Assembly: GCF_900589395.1 (NCBI RefSeq)
Contig: NZ_UUIS01000035.1
Span: forward strand, 1 to 58,429
Length of the DNA stretch: 58,429 nucleotides
Source of the DNA: Pseudomonas viridiflava
Lineage (GTDB): Bacteria > Pseudomonadota > Gammaproteobacteria > Pseudomonadales > Pseudomonadaceae
Reading direction: 5' to 3'
A program made the translations under genes and the position numbers. Under the pieces are notes generated by a model, which made no database searches, had not been told where the DNA came from, and saw only the letters and a program-made list of their open reading frames with translations. Below are positions 24,691 to 32,900 of this stretch, piece by piece. Every line of letters starts with the position of its first letter. Positions within the stretch are counted from its first letter, which is position 1.

Positions 24691-27300
24691 TCAGAACTGG
24701 TAATCGACCTGGGCCAGCACGGTGCGGCCCTGCATCGGTTGCAGGAAGGTGTTGGTGGAACCGACCAGACCGCTGACAAAGTTCAACTCGTCGGTGAGGT
24801 TGAGCACCCGCAGCGTGCTGCTCCAGGTCGGCTGGCGGTAGTAAATGGCAAGGTCCAGGTTGTATTCGTTGGGGATCTGCACGGTCTTGCTCAGGTTCAG
24901 GTACCACTGGCTGGTCCACCAGCCTGACAGTTCGGCGCCGAAGCCGTTGTCGAAGCGGTAGTCGACAAAACCCGAGGCGGTGTACTGGGGAATCTGCACC
25001 GCATCGAACTTGCCCGACGGGCGCTGGCTGAGCGCATTGTTGTCGCCGAACACGGTGCCGTTGTCGGGCACGAACCCTGCCGAGGCAAAGCCTGCCTGCG
25101 AGGTGAACTCGTTGTAGGCCTTGAGTTTCGACAGGTTGATGCTGGTGCGCAGGTGCTCGGTGGGCTGGTAGCGAATCGTCGATTCCACACCTTTGATGAT
25201 CAGCCGGGCGATGTTGTTATTGCTGTCGGGCGACTGGTCGCGTTCCTGCTTGAAGCCGGCCAGCGAGAAGAACAGCGTGTCGGGGATCGCATCGACTTTC
25301 AGGCCGACTTCATGCAGCACCGACAGGCTTTTGAATTGCAGCGGGTTGAGCAGGTTGGCGCCTGCGCCGCTGCCCCAGCCGATGCCGTTGGAGAAGAACC
25401 CGGTGTTGACTGCCAGCGAGCGGTCGAAGGTGTAGTACAGCGTACTGTTGTCGGTGGGCTTGATGTACGGGCTGAGCTGCACCGAGAACAGCCGGTAGTT
25501 GTCGCTGTCCTTGCGCGGGCTGGCGCCAGGCAGGGCGAACGGGTTTTCGATGCGTGCATCGATCCAGCTGCGGCTGGCGCCGATGTTCAGGCCCACGCGC
25601 TCGTTGAAACGCAGATTGTGCTGGCTGAACAGGGTCTTGGTGGTCCATACGCTGTCGGCGGTGTAGGGCGCCACAGATTCGGCGTACAAGCCGTGACCGG
25701 CCGGGTACATGGCCGGCAGGTTCAGGTAGCCGTAATAGTCGGAAAATTGCGCCACGCCGGGCTGGCCGATCCAGGCGCCTTCGCCGCCGGCCGGGTTGCT
25801 GCCGGTCAGGCCAAGCAGATCGCCAGGGTTCTTGGTCGAGGAGTCCTGAGTCAGGTCGTAGGCGTAGAGATTGCCGCCAAAACTGTTGTTGGCGGCAATC
25901 GACTGGTTGGACTCGCGGCGATAGATCAGCCCATTGTTGCTGTCGTCGACGACCTTGATGCCGAACAGCTCGCCTTCGCTGCGCCAGCGAAATTCGAAGC
26001 GGTTGTCGAAGATGTTGTCTTTGGATTGCACATTGAACGAACCCAGCGCATCAGTGACGTCGTTGGAGCGTTCGTAGAAGGTGCTGTTGGCCAGGGTGAT
26101 GTCTGGCGTCAGGTCCCATTCGGTGCGCAACTGGGTGATGAAGCGCCGCGAGCTGCTTTCGTCCTCGGCGCGCTGGCTGGTCTGTGATGACAGCGAGGTC
26201 AGGCCATTGCCGGCAAGGTTCGGATCGTACACCCAGCCGCGCACGCTGCCGGGGCTGGCCTGGGTGTTGGGCGACGCGGTCTGGAAGCTGTTGTTGACCA
26301 CGGTGTACTGGCCCTGGGCGTTGCGCTGGCGTTGTACCCAACCGGTGACGGGCGCGTTGGTGGCGCCCGATTGCAGGACCGGCGACCACAGCGTGCTGCC
26401 GTTCTGGATGATCGGCGTGGCGCGGCCGGCGTAGTACGTGCCGTGGTCCACCAGCGCCTGGGTGGCGCGGTTCCAGCCGTGGGTGATGTTGTAGTCGTAA
26501 TAGTCGTCGTAGCTGGCGTTCCAGTTGACCCGCACGCCGTCGCCGCGCCAGGCGAAGGCGCCGTAGAAGGCGTTGAAGTTATTGTCGACGTTGTCGTAGT
26601 AATCCTGGTTGCGCTGCTGGGTCATGCTGAAGCGATAGGCCAGGCTGTCGGACAGGGGACCTGTGGTGTCGACGCTGTATTTGCCCGAGCCGCGTGACGT
26701 CGCGCCGGGATTCCAGCCACCGAGTTCGGCACTGATACGGGTGCGCTGTTCGTCGAAGTCGGGCTTCTTGCTCAGGTAGTTCACGTAGCCGCCGCTGCCT
26801 GTCACCGAGCCATAAGTGACCGACGAGGGACCGGCGACGATGTCGGCGCCTTCGATACCGTTGAAGTTGGCCGGGTGGCGTACGGCATAACCGCGCTGGC
26901 CGTCATGAAAGACCTCCGAACCCTGGCCGCGAAATTGCGGCGCCAGTCCCGCGTTCTGGCCGCCGCCGCGGGTGATGCCCGGTGCGTATTTGACCAGGTC
27001 GTCGCTGCTGCGGATCGGGTCCCTGGCCAGTTGTTCGGCATTCACCTGGCTGACCGAACGCGGGGTGTCCAGCACCGTTGCCTGCAAGCCGCCATACACT
27101 GAGGTGGGAGCGCGTACCGGGACGATGGCGGTGTCGGGATCAGCCTTTTTCGCGACCTCGACGGTAACCACCGCCAGTGTCGGCGTATTGCCCTGTTCGA
27201 TGTCGGCCCGGGCCTGAGCCGGCAGGTGCGCAAGCACCACCACCGAGAGCAGGCTGCGCGTAAAGCCCGCCACGGCGGGGGATAAGGCAATTGCAGGCAT
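24691..27300 (-). CDS. TonB-dependent outer-membrane receptor
   Basis: An 869-residue protein with a signal peptide (helix L-L-S-V-V-V-L-A-H-L, cleavage near A-R-A-D). The plug domain shows D-T-P-R-S-V-S-Q-V, L-V-K-Y-A-P-G-I-T-R-G-G-G and A-D-I-V-A-G-P-S-S-V-T-Y-G. The barrel ends V-L-A-Q-V-D-Y-Q-F with the terminal Phe required for outer-membrane insertion. There is no N-terminal STN signalling domain. AAGGAGAG precedes the ATG. Such receptors normally take up iron chelates, but the position between a binding protein and a monooxygenase in a sulfur operon suggests active uptake of an organosulfur compound. The substrate is inferred only. Confidence 0.87.
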   Translation of the reverse strand: MPAIALSPAVAGFTRSLLSVVVLAHLPAQARADIEQGNTPTLAVVTVEVAKKADPDTAIVPVRAPTSVYGGLQATVLDTPRSVSQVNAEQLARDPIRSSDDLVKYAPGITRGGGQNAGLAPQFRGQGSEVFHDGQRGYAVRHPANFNGIEGADIVAGPSSVTYGSVTGSGGYVNYLSKKPDFDEQRTRISAELGGWNPGATSRGSGKYSVDTTGPLSDSLAYRFSMTQQRNQDYYDNVDNNFNAFYGAFAWRGDGVRVNWNASYDDYYDYNITHGWNRATQALVDHGTYYAGRATPIIQNGSTLWSPVLQSGATNAPVTGWVQRQRNAQGQYTVVNNSFQTASPNTQASPGSVRGWVYDPNLAGNGLTSLSSQTSQRAEDESSSRRFITQLRTEWDLTPDITLANSTFYERSNDVTDALGSFNVQSKDNIFDNRFEFRWRSEGELFGIKVVDDSNNGLIYRRESNQSIAANNSFGGNLYAYDLTQDSSTKNPGDLLGLTGSNPAGGEGAWIGQPGVAQFSDYYGYLNLPAMYPAGHGLYAESVAPYTADSVWTTKTLFSQHNLRFNERVGLNIGASRSWIDARIENPFALPGASPRKDSDNYRLFSVQLSPYIKPTDNSTLYYTFDRSLAVNTGFFSNGIGWGSGAGANLLNPLQFKSLSVLHEVGLKVDAIPDTLFFSLAGFKQERDQSPDSNNNIARLIIKGVESTIRYQPTEHLRTSINLSKLKAYNEFTSQAGFASAGFVPDNGTVFGDNNALSQRPSGKFDAVQIPQYTASGFVDYRFDNGFGAELSGWWTSQWYLNLSKTVQIPNEYNLDLAIYYRQPTWSSTLRVLNLTDELNFVSGLVGSTNTFLQPMQGRTVLAQVDYQF

Positions 27301-27376
27301 GAATCTCTCCTTGCCCGGCGGGATTGCCCCGCCAGGGGTGATTGGCGATAAGGAACTGCTGAGGCGCGTGGCGGCG

Positions 27377-28957
27377 TCAGGTCTTGCCGTTCAGCCACAG
27401 GTTGTCAAAGCGCCAGGTGCTGAACTGGGTATGTTCGGGACCGGCACCGCCGACATGGCTGGCAAAACCGTCGAGCTGGTCGGTGTAGCCCCAGATCAGC
27501 AGGCCGCCACGGTCGTACTGGATACGCTGCAGTTGATGAACCAGGGCGGTGCGTTTGACCAGGTCCGGCTGGGCCATGGCCTGGTAAAACAGCCGGCCGA
27601 ATTCCGGGTCCTGGAACTGGGTTTTGTTGGCGACGGCGAACGGTGCGTCGGTGTGGATCGCGCTGGCGAGAAACGGCGCGCCGATGCTGCCGCCAGTGCT
27701 CAGCGGCCATTCGGTTTTCTGCGGACCCTGGAAGGTCGGCAGGTCGACTTGCCTGACCCTCAGCGTGACCCCGGCTTCGCGGGCCTGTTCAGCCAGCACC
27801 AGGGCGGCCGACAAGCCGCTGCCGGGCGTGGTCACCAGTTCGACATCGAGGTGTTCCTGGCCCGCTTCCTTGAGCAGTCGGCGCGCCGTTGCAATGTCGA
27901 ACGGACGCGCCGGAATGCTGTGATCGAAGGTCGGATCGCTCGGCGAGTACAGGTCGTTGGCGACCCGGCCCTGGCCGTTGAGCGCACGCTTGACCAGGTT
28001 GTCGCGGTTGGCCAGCAAGCGAAAGGCTTGGCGCACACGCGGGTCGTCGAACGGTGGCCTGGCGGTGTTCATGTCGAACGACAGCCAGTTGCCGGTCACC
28101 GAGGTCACCAGCTTGATGCGCGGGTCGCGGCGCAGCACATCGAGCTGTTCGCTGGGCATGCCGTTGGCCATGTCGATCTGCCCGGCGCGCAGGGCGGCCA
28201 GGCGTGAAATCTGGTCCTTGAAGTCGATGATTTCCAGCTCGTCGGCATAGGGCTTGCCGTGCTTGAAGTAGTTCTCGAAGCGGGTGAACACCGAGCGCTG
28301 GCCCGGCGTAAAGCTCTTGAGTTTGTAAGGCCCGGCCCCGACCGGGTTGGTCACCGGGTGATAATCCACCGGCACTATGCCACCGAAGTTGACCCAGGTT
28401 TCTGCCAGCGGGAAGTAACTGCGCCCATCGCGAAAGCTCAGGCGAATGGTGCGCTTGTCGAGTTTGACCAGATTGTCGCGGTCGACCCAATGCAGCAAGG
28501 CGGCATAGGGCGAGGCCAATTGCGGGTCGGTCAGGCGGCGCACCGAGAAGATCAGGTCGTCGGCGTCGATGGTCTTGCCATGATGGAACTCCAGGTCCTG
28601 ACGCAGGCGCAGGGTCCAGGTCCTGGCATCGGCGCTGACGTCGGCTTCTTCGGCCAGGGCCAGGCGTGGCTGCATGGTTTCGTCCCATTCCCACAGTTTG
28701 CTGTACAACGCAAAGCCACGCACCACGCCACTGCCGACCGGCTTATGGGCATCCAGATTGCCGCTCTGGTTGCCGTCCAGGATCCCCAGGCGCAGCCGCC
28801 CGCCGTGTTGCGGTTGGCCCTGGGGGCGGGCATTAACCTGGCCGGCCGGCGCCCCGGCGTCGCAGCCGACCAGCACCCCGCTGCTGCCCAGCATCAGGCC
28901 GGTGCCCAGCAGGACACTGTTATTGAGCAAGCGTCGGCGGCTGATCGGATAGTCCAT
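27377..28957 (-). CDS. Opp/Dpp-type substrate-binding lipoprotein with Tat signal, paralogue
   Basis: A 526-residue SBP family 5 protein with R-R-R-L-L-N-N in the signal and the lipobox L-V-G-C. It is a clear paralogue of the protein at 18005-19582 (shared N-L-D-A-H-K-P-V, L-E-F-H-H-G-K-T-I, V-G-A-G-P-Y-K-L). No permease genes follow it, so it probably delivers a second ligand to the importer encoded at 19575-23333. It lies between an LLM monooxygenase (27 nt away) and the receptor gene (76 nt away) in the same leftward operon. Confidence 0.86.
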   Translation of the reverse strand: MDYPISRRRLLNNSVLLGTGLMLGSSGVLVGCDAGAPAGQVNARPQGQPQHGGRLRLGILDGNQSGNLDAHKPVGSGVVRGFALYSKLWEWDETMQPRLALAEEADVSADARTWTLRLRQDLEFHHGKTIDADDLIFSVRRLTDPQLASPYAALLHWVDRDNLVKLDKRTIRLSFRDGRSYFPLAETWVNFGGIVPVDYHPVTNPVGAGPYKLKSFTPGQRSVFTRFENYFKHGKPYADELEIIDFKDQISRLAALRAGQIDMANGMPSEQLDVLRRDPRIKLVTSVTGNWLSFDMNTARPPFDDPRVRQAFRLLANRDNLVKRALNGQGRVANDLYSPSDPTFDHSIPARPFDIATARRLLKEAGQEHLDVELVTTPGSGLSAALVLAEQAREAGVTLRVRQVDLPTFQGPQKTEWPLSTGGSIGAPFLASAIHTDAPFAVANKTQFQDPEFGRLFYQAMAQPDLVKRTALVHQLQRIQYDRGGLLIWGYTDQLDGFASHVGGAGPEHTQFSTWRFDNLWLNGKT

Positions 28958-28983
28958 GCCGGTTGTTCCTTATTGGTTGTACT

Positions 28984-30180
28984 TCAGTGAGCGTGGGCGG
29001 CGTGCACGGGAGTAATGCTGGCCGAGCTTTGCACCAGGGCGGCCCGCTCGTGCTTGAAGTGCGGCAGGATGTGCTGGCCCAGGCGATAGGCTTCTTCCAG
29101 GTGCGGGTAACCAGCCAGGAAGAACAGTTCAAGCCCCAGCGCGTTGTATTCGCGGATGCGCGCAACGACATTCTCGTAGCTGCCAACCAGTGCACAGCCG
29201 GGTGGCACGCCGATGTAGCCGAAGCCGGCCCAGACATTGGGGTAGATGAAGAAGTCGTCGTACTGTTTGATGTCTTCGCGCTGGCCGAACTGCTCTTCGT
29301 AGCTGAGCTTGCGTGCCGTACGCAGGCCGGCATGGGCGGCGACGGCCTTGGCCGCGCCGCGCCGGATGCCGTCGTCGAAGAAGCGTCTGGCTTCGGCATG
29401 GGCGGCCTCTTCGGTTTCGCGGGTGATGACATCGATCGACAGGCCGAAGCGAATGTCATGCCGGCCATGCTTGAGTGCTCGTTCGCGCACATCGACGATC
29501 AGGGCGGCGATCTGCTCGGGGTGCTCGGCGCGCATCAGATAGTAGTCGGCGTGCCTGGCGGCGAACTCGCGAGCGGCAATCGAGGAACCGGCCGTGCAGA
29601 TCACTGGCAGCTGTGCTTTGTTCAGCGGATGACGCAGGCCACCGCCTTCGGCGCTGTAGTACTTGCCCTGATAATGAAAGTTTTCGTTGTGCCAGTAGCC
29701 CTTGACCACATCGAGGAATTCGGTGGCGCGTTCATAGCGCTCATCATGGCTGTTGAAATCGCCGACCTGGCGCTGCATGGCGTCTGAGCCACCGTTGATG
29801 ATGTTCCAGACCAGGCGGTTGCCCGTGGCGCGCTGATAAGTCGCCGATTGCTGCACCGCCACCCACGGGGTGTAGTGGTAAGGCTGGAAGGCGGTGACGA
29901 ACTTCAGCGTGCGGGTTTCACGCGCCAGTAGCGAACACACCGTCCACGGCTCTTCGCCGCTGGGAGCGTTGACCATCAGCGCGCCACCAAACCGGTTGAT
30001 CTCGTTGGCGCGGGCGATCTGGCCCAGATAATCGATGTAGGTAAACGGATCACCCACGGCAAAGTCCGATACCGCGCCGGTGCCGTCTGAGGGTCCCCAG
30101 TCGCCGCGGTTGCGCGGGTCGCCTGGCAAGTATTGGGTTTCGCCGTGCAGCGGCAGGCGACTGAAGAATTCGATGCTCAT
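28984..30180 (-). CDS. FMNH2-dependent LLM-class monooxygenase (SsuD/DszA-like)
   Basis: A 398-residue luciferase-like protein, M-S-I-E-F-F-S-R-L-P-L, related to the enzyme at 8361-9506 (shared F-x-R-L-P-L opening and Y-I-D-Y-L-G-Q-I-A). Other features are L-K-F-V-T-A-F-Q-P, N-R-L-V-W-N-I-I-N-G-G-S, Y-E-R-A-T-E-F-L-D-V-V-K and the C-terminal V-G-S-Y-E-N-V-V-A-R-I and H-L-E-E-A. It is the second gene of the lipase-led operon, 57 nt after the lipase. It likely oxidises a sulfonate or sulfone after uptake. Confidence 0.85.
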   Translation of the reverse strand: MSIEFFSRLPLHGETQYLPGDPRNRGDWGPSDGTGAVSDFAVGDPFTYIDYLGQIARANEINRFGGALMVNAPSGEEPWTVCSLLARETRTLKFVTAFQPYHYTPWVAVQQSATYQRATGNRLVWNIINGGSDAMQRQVGDFNSHDERYERATEFLDVVKGYWHNENFHYQGKYYSAEGGGLRHPLNKAQLPVICTAGSSIAAREFAARHADYYLMRAEHPEQIAALIVDVRERALKHGRHDIRFGLSIDVITRETEEAAHAEARRFFDDGIRRGAAKAVAAHAGLRTARKLSYEEQFGQREDIKQYDDFFIYPNVWAGFGYIGVPPGCALVGSYENVVARIREYNALGLELFFLAGYPHLEEAYRLGQHILPHFKHERAALVQSSASITPVHAAHAH

Positions 30181-30237
30181 GGTGAACGTTCCGAGGTGAA
30201 TGTTAAATGCGCAGGCGCGGCCAAGGCCGGTCTTGCA

Positions 30238-31467
30238 TTAGCCGGCGACGGGTTCGCACACGGCTGTGACGGGCTGATCGGCAATCACCTTTTTCGCAAA
30301 CGGGATCGAGTCCTTGAGCGAGGCATTCACCGTTTCGCTGTGGCCCAGGCCCTTGTACAGATGGCCTTCAACCACGGAGCCGGCGTTGCAGGCGTCCTTC
30401 ATCAGTTTGAGCTGGGTCTCAGCCGCCGGGGTCTTGTCCTCGGCGCCGGTGCCGATGAAGATCGGCTGGGCCAGCTTGAGGGTCGGATAGGCGATCTGGT
30501 CCTGCCAGGGCTTGAGCCTGGCGCCATCGTTATCCTTGCGCGCCTGGGCCGGGGTCAGGCCCAGCGCCAGCACATCGCTGGTCAAGGACGCCAGGCAACT
30601 GGTGCGCGCCTGTTCGAACAACGGCAAGGCCCGCTCGGTGTAGTGGTCCCTGGGGTCAATGCCAGGGTCATACTGCTGCGCGGCCAGCAAGGTGTAGAAG
30701 CCGTAGGTCAGCGCGGCGTCAACCTTGGTCGGGTCCTGGTTGCCGACGCTTCTGGTGCCCACGGTGTAGATTACGCCTGTGCCGACGCTGCCTTTGACAC
30801 CCAGCTCCGGTGCGTAGGTGGCGGCATAGGCGCCGGCCGCAAAGGCCCCGGCACCGCCTTGCGACTGACCGACGATCAGTACCTTGTTAGCCAGTCCCGG
30901 CACGGCTGTGGTCACTGCCCGGGCGGCGTCGAGAATGCCGTAGGCGGCGGTGCGTGCGTTCAACAGCGGATGTCCGCCGGGCACGCCCAGGCCTTGGTAG
31001 TCGGTGGCGACGACGGCAAAGCCTTCCTTGAGCCAGCGCGCCAGGTACTGCACGTCACGGTACGAGCGCCCGCTCCAGGACGGCGCGCAGATATCGGCCA
31101 CGCCCACGGTGCCGTGGCCCCAACTCACCACCGGCCAGCCGCCGGCCGGCGGCGTGCCCTGCGGAATGAACAGTGCACCGGAAACCACAATGGGCGTCTT
31201 GCCATCGAGACCGCTCAGGGAGGTGTAGAGAATCCGTTGCTGCGAGGCGGCGCCCGGCAGGCTCAGGGTTGCTTCCAGTGGTTCGCTGCGCAGCAGTTTG
31301 CCGGGGGTGGCCGGAATGACGTCTTGCCAGGTGTAGAACGCCGAGACCCGGCCGTCGCCCTGCAGCGGGTCTGGTGTGGGCGTATACACACCGTCGGCCA
31401 GCGCATGGATCGAGATCGCCACGGCCAGAGTGGCCACGGCGTACTTGAGGGGAGTGAAGAGTGTCAT
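30238..31467 (-). CDS. secreted alpha/beta hydrolase, lipase/esterase-like
   Basis: A 409-residue protein with a signal peptide (V-A-T-L-A-V-A-I-S-I-H-A-L-A). The nucleophile elbow is G-Q-S-Q-G-G; the oxyanion region is W-G-H-G-T-V-G; candidate acid and base are in G-T-G-A-E-D-K-T-P and G-L-G-H-S-E-T-V. It resembles secretory lipases (LIP family) acting on esters. AAGGA precedes the ATG. It is the first gene after a good sigma54 promoter, so it is coexpressed with two monooxygenases, a binding protein and a receptor. It may release an ester-linked organosulfur compound outside the cytoplasm; that role is inference. Confidence 0.8.
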   Translation of the reverse strand: MTLFTPLKYAVATLAVAISIHALADGVYTPTPDPLQGDGRVSAFYTWQDVIPATPGKLLRSEPLEATLSLPGAASQQRILYTSLSGLDGKTPIVVSGALFIPQGTPPAGGWPVVSWGHGTVGVADICAPSWSGRSYRDVQYLARWLKEGFAVVATDYQGLGVPGGHPLLNARTAAYGILDAARAVTTAVPGLANKVLIVGQSQGGAGAFAAGAYAATYAPELGVKGSVGTGVIYTVGTRSVGNQDPTKVDAALTYGFYTLLAAQQYDPGIDPRDHYTERALPLFEQARTSCLASLTSDVLALGLTPAQARKDNDGARLKPWQDQIAYPTLKLAQPIFIGTGAEDKTPAAETQLKLMKDACNAGSVVEGHLYKGLGHSETVNASLKDSIPFAKKVIADQPVTAVCEPVAG

Positions 31468-31532
31468 CGGATTTTCCTTGTGCGACAGGTTCGCGAAGCG
31501 AGTGCCGGGTATTGCCGGCTTGTCAGCACAGG

Positions 31533-31548
31533 AGCAGGTTGCATGCCA
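31533..31548 (-). promoter_or_regulatory. sigma54 (-24/-12) promoter of the lipase-led operon
   Basis: The minus strand reads TGGCATGCAACCTGCT, matching TGGCACG-N4-TTGCW at 14 of 16 positions with the GG and GC dinucleotides 12 bp apart. The leader to the ATG at 31467 would be about 55 nt. An activator-type palindrome lies 120 bp upstream. Confidence 0.72.
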
Positions 31549-31667
31549 TGCGGCAAAAATTACGCTGCAGCCCTTGTAATACGTGGCTCTGCAGAAAATG
31601 GCGGGTGCCTGGGGTGTTGCCTGGGACGCAGCCTGATGCTGAGCTCAGGACACTCGTTGCTGACCGG

Positions 31668-31684
31668 TTGCTGCTGGGGCAGCA
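31668..31684. promoter_or_regulatory. third copy of the TTGCTG-N6-CAGCA activator site
   Basis: TTGCTGCTGGGGCAGCA agrees with 14837-14853 at 13 of 17 positions, with all outer bases kept. It lies between the lipase operon and the divergent activator gene, so the same protein could activate the operon and control its own gene. Nearby AT-rich sequence holds the hairpin TATTCTT-TTT-AAGAATA (31708-31724) and the palindrome CAATTAATTG (31741-31750). Confidence 0.62.
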
Positions 31685-31805
31685 GCCCGCTGGATTTAAT
31701 CGGCTTATATTCTTTTTAAGAATAAACAAATGCTAATTAACAATTAATTGGACTATTAATTTTCATGTAAAGATGGCTTCGCGCTTTCACTGCCAGGTAT
31801 GCAAC

Positions 31806-32870
31806 ATGTCGCTGCTGACCCACCCTCATGCCCGAGAACTGACCAAGTCAGTCCGTGCCACCGTGCTGGTGTTCAAGGACCCTCGTTCGCAGGAATTGCT
31901 CAGTCGTATCGAGCGTCTGGCGCCCAGCGAAGCCAACACTCTGATCGTGGGTGAAACCGGTACGGGCAAGGAGCTGGTGGCCCGGCATATCCATCATCTG
32001 AGCCGTCGCGGGCGCGAGTCGTTCGTGGCCGTCAACTGTGGTGCGTTTGCCGAGTCGCTGGTAGAGAGCGAGCTGTTCGGACACGAGAAGGGCGCGTTCA
32101 CCGGGGCAACCAACAGCAAGGCCGGCTGGTTCGAGGCCGCCAATGGCGGCACGCTGTTTCTCGACGAAATTGGCGACCTGCCATTGAATATGCAGGTCAA
32201 GCTGCTGCGCGTGTTGCAAGAGCGTGAAGTGGTACGCCTGGGCTCACGTACACCCATTCCGATCAATGTCCGGCTGGTGGCGGCCACCAACGTCAACCTG
32301 GCCGATGCCGTGGTGGCCGGGCATTTTCGTGAAGACCTTTTCTACCGCCTGCACGTGGCGACCATCCGCCTGCCGCCGTTGCGTGAACGGCCGGGCGACA
32401 TCCTGCCGCTGGCGGAATTCTTCATTGGCGAGCACTGTCAGCGGCTGGGCTACAACCGTGCGACCTTGAGTGTCGACAGCGAGCGCAAGTTGCTGGAGCA
32501 CAGTTGGCCGGGCAATATCCGTGAGCTGGAAAACGCCATTCATCATGCCTTGCTGGTGTGCCGTAACGAGCGCGTGCAGCCTGTCGACCTGCACCTGGTC
32601 GACATGCGTTCCTCAGGCATCCGCCAGGAAGAAGCTGTACAGGCGGCTGCTCGTCCGCTGGCACCGCCGGCCAATCTTGAAAGTGCTTTGATCGGGTTGT
32701 TCGAGAAGAACATTCCGGATTTGTACGAACACATAGAAGAGACACTGTTTCGCACCGCCTACCGTTTTTGCCACGGCAACCAGCTGCAGACTGGCCGCCT
32801 GCTGGGCATCAGCCGCAACATCGTGCGGGCGCGGCTGGAAAAGATCGGCGAGCTGGCCAAGACTGAGTAG
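31806..32870 (+). CDS. SfnR-like sigma54-dependent activator lacking a sensory domain
   Basis: The ATG at 31806 (M-S-L-L-T-H-P) is chosen because CAGG lies 9 nt upstream; an in-frame ATG at 31773 is possible. The 354-residue product has only about 35 residues before the AAA+ domain. Motifs are G-E-T-G-T-G-K-E (Walker A), the sigma54 contact loop [14 protein letters not shown] (Walker B) and an R-E-D-L-F-Y-R-L segment. A Fis-type helix-turn-helix ends the protein ([17 protein letters not shown]). SfnR of Pseudomonas has the same domain set and activates sulfone-use genes under sulfur limitation. With no receiver or GAF domain, control is probably through its own expression. Confidence 0.85.
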   Translation: MSLLTHPHARELTKSVRATVLVFKDPRSQELLSRIERLAPSEANTLIVGETGTGKELVARHIHHLSRRGRESFVAVNCGAFAESLVESELFGHEKGAFTGATNSKAGWFEAANGGTLFLDEIGDLPLNMQVKLLRVLQEREVVRLGSRTPIPINVRLVAATNVNLADAVVAGHFREDLFYRLHVATIRLPPLRERPGDILPLAEFFIGEHCQRLGYNRATLSVDSERKLLEHSWPGNIRELENAIHHALLVCRNERVQPVDLHLVDMRSSGIRQEEAVQAAARPLAPPANLESALIGLFEKNIPDLYEHIEETLFRTAYRFCHGNQLQTGRLLGISRNIVRARLEKIGELAKTE

Positions 32871-32900
32871 GGCAGGTGGGGTACGCCTTGGCCGGCAAGA

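Noticed and set aside
31549..31667. IHF site between activator site and sigma54 promoter of the lipase operon
   Set aside because: No good match to WATCAANNNNTTR on either strand, unlike the divergent region at 14929.
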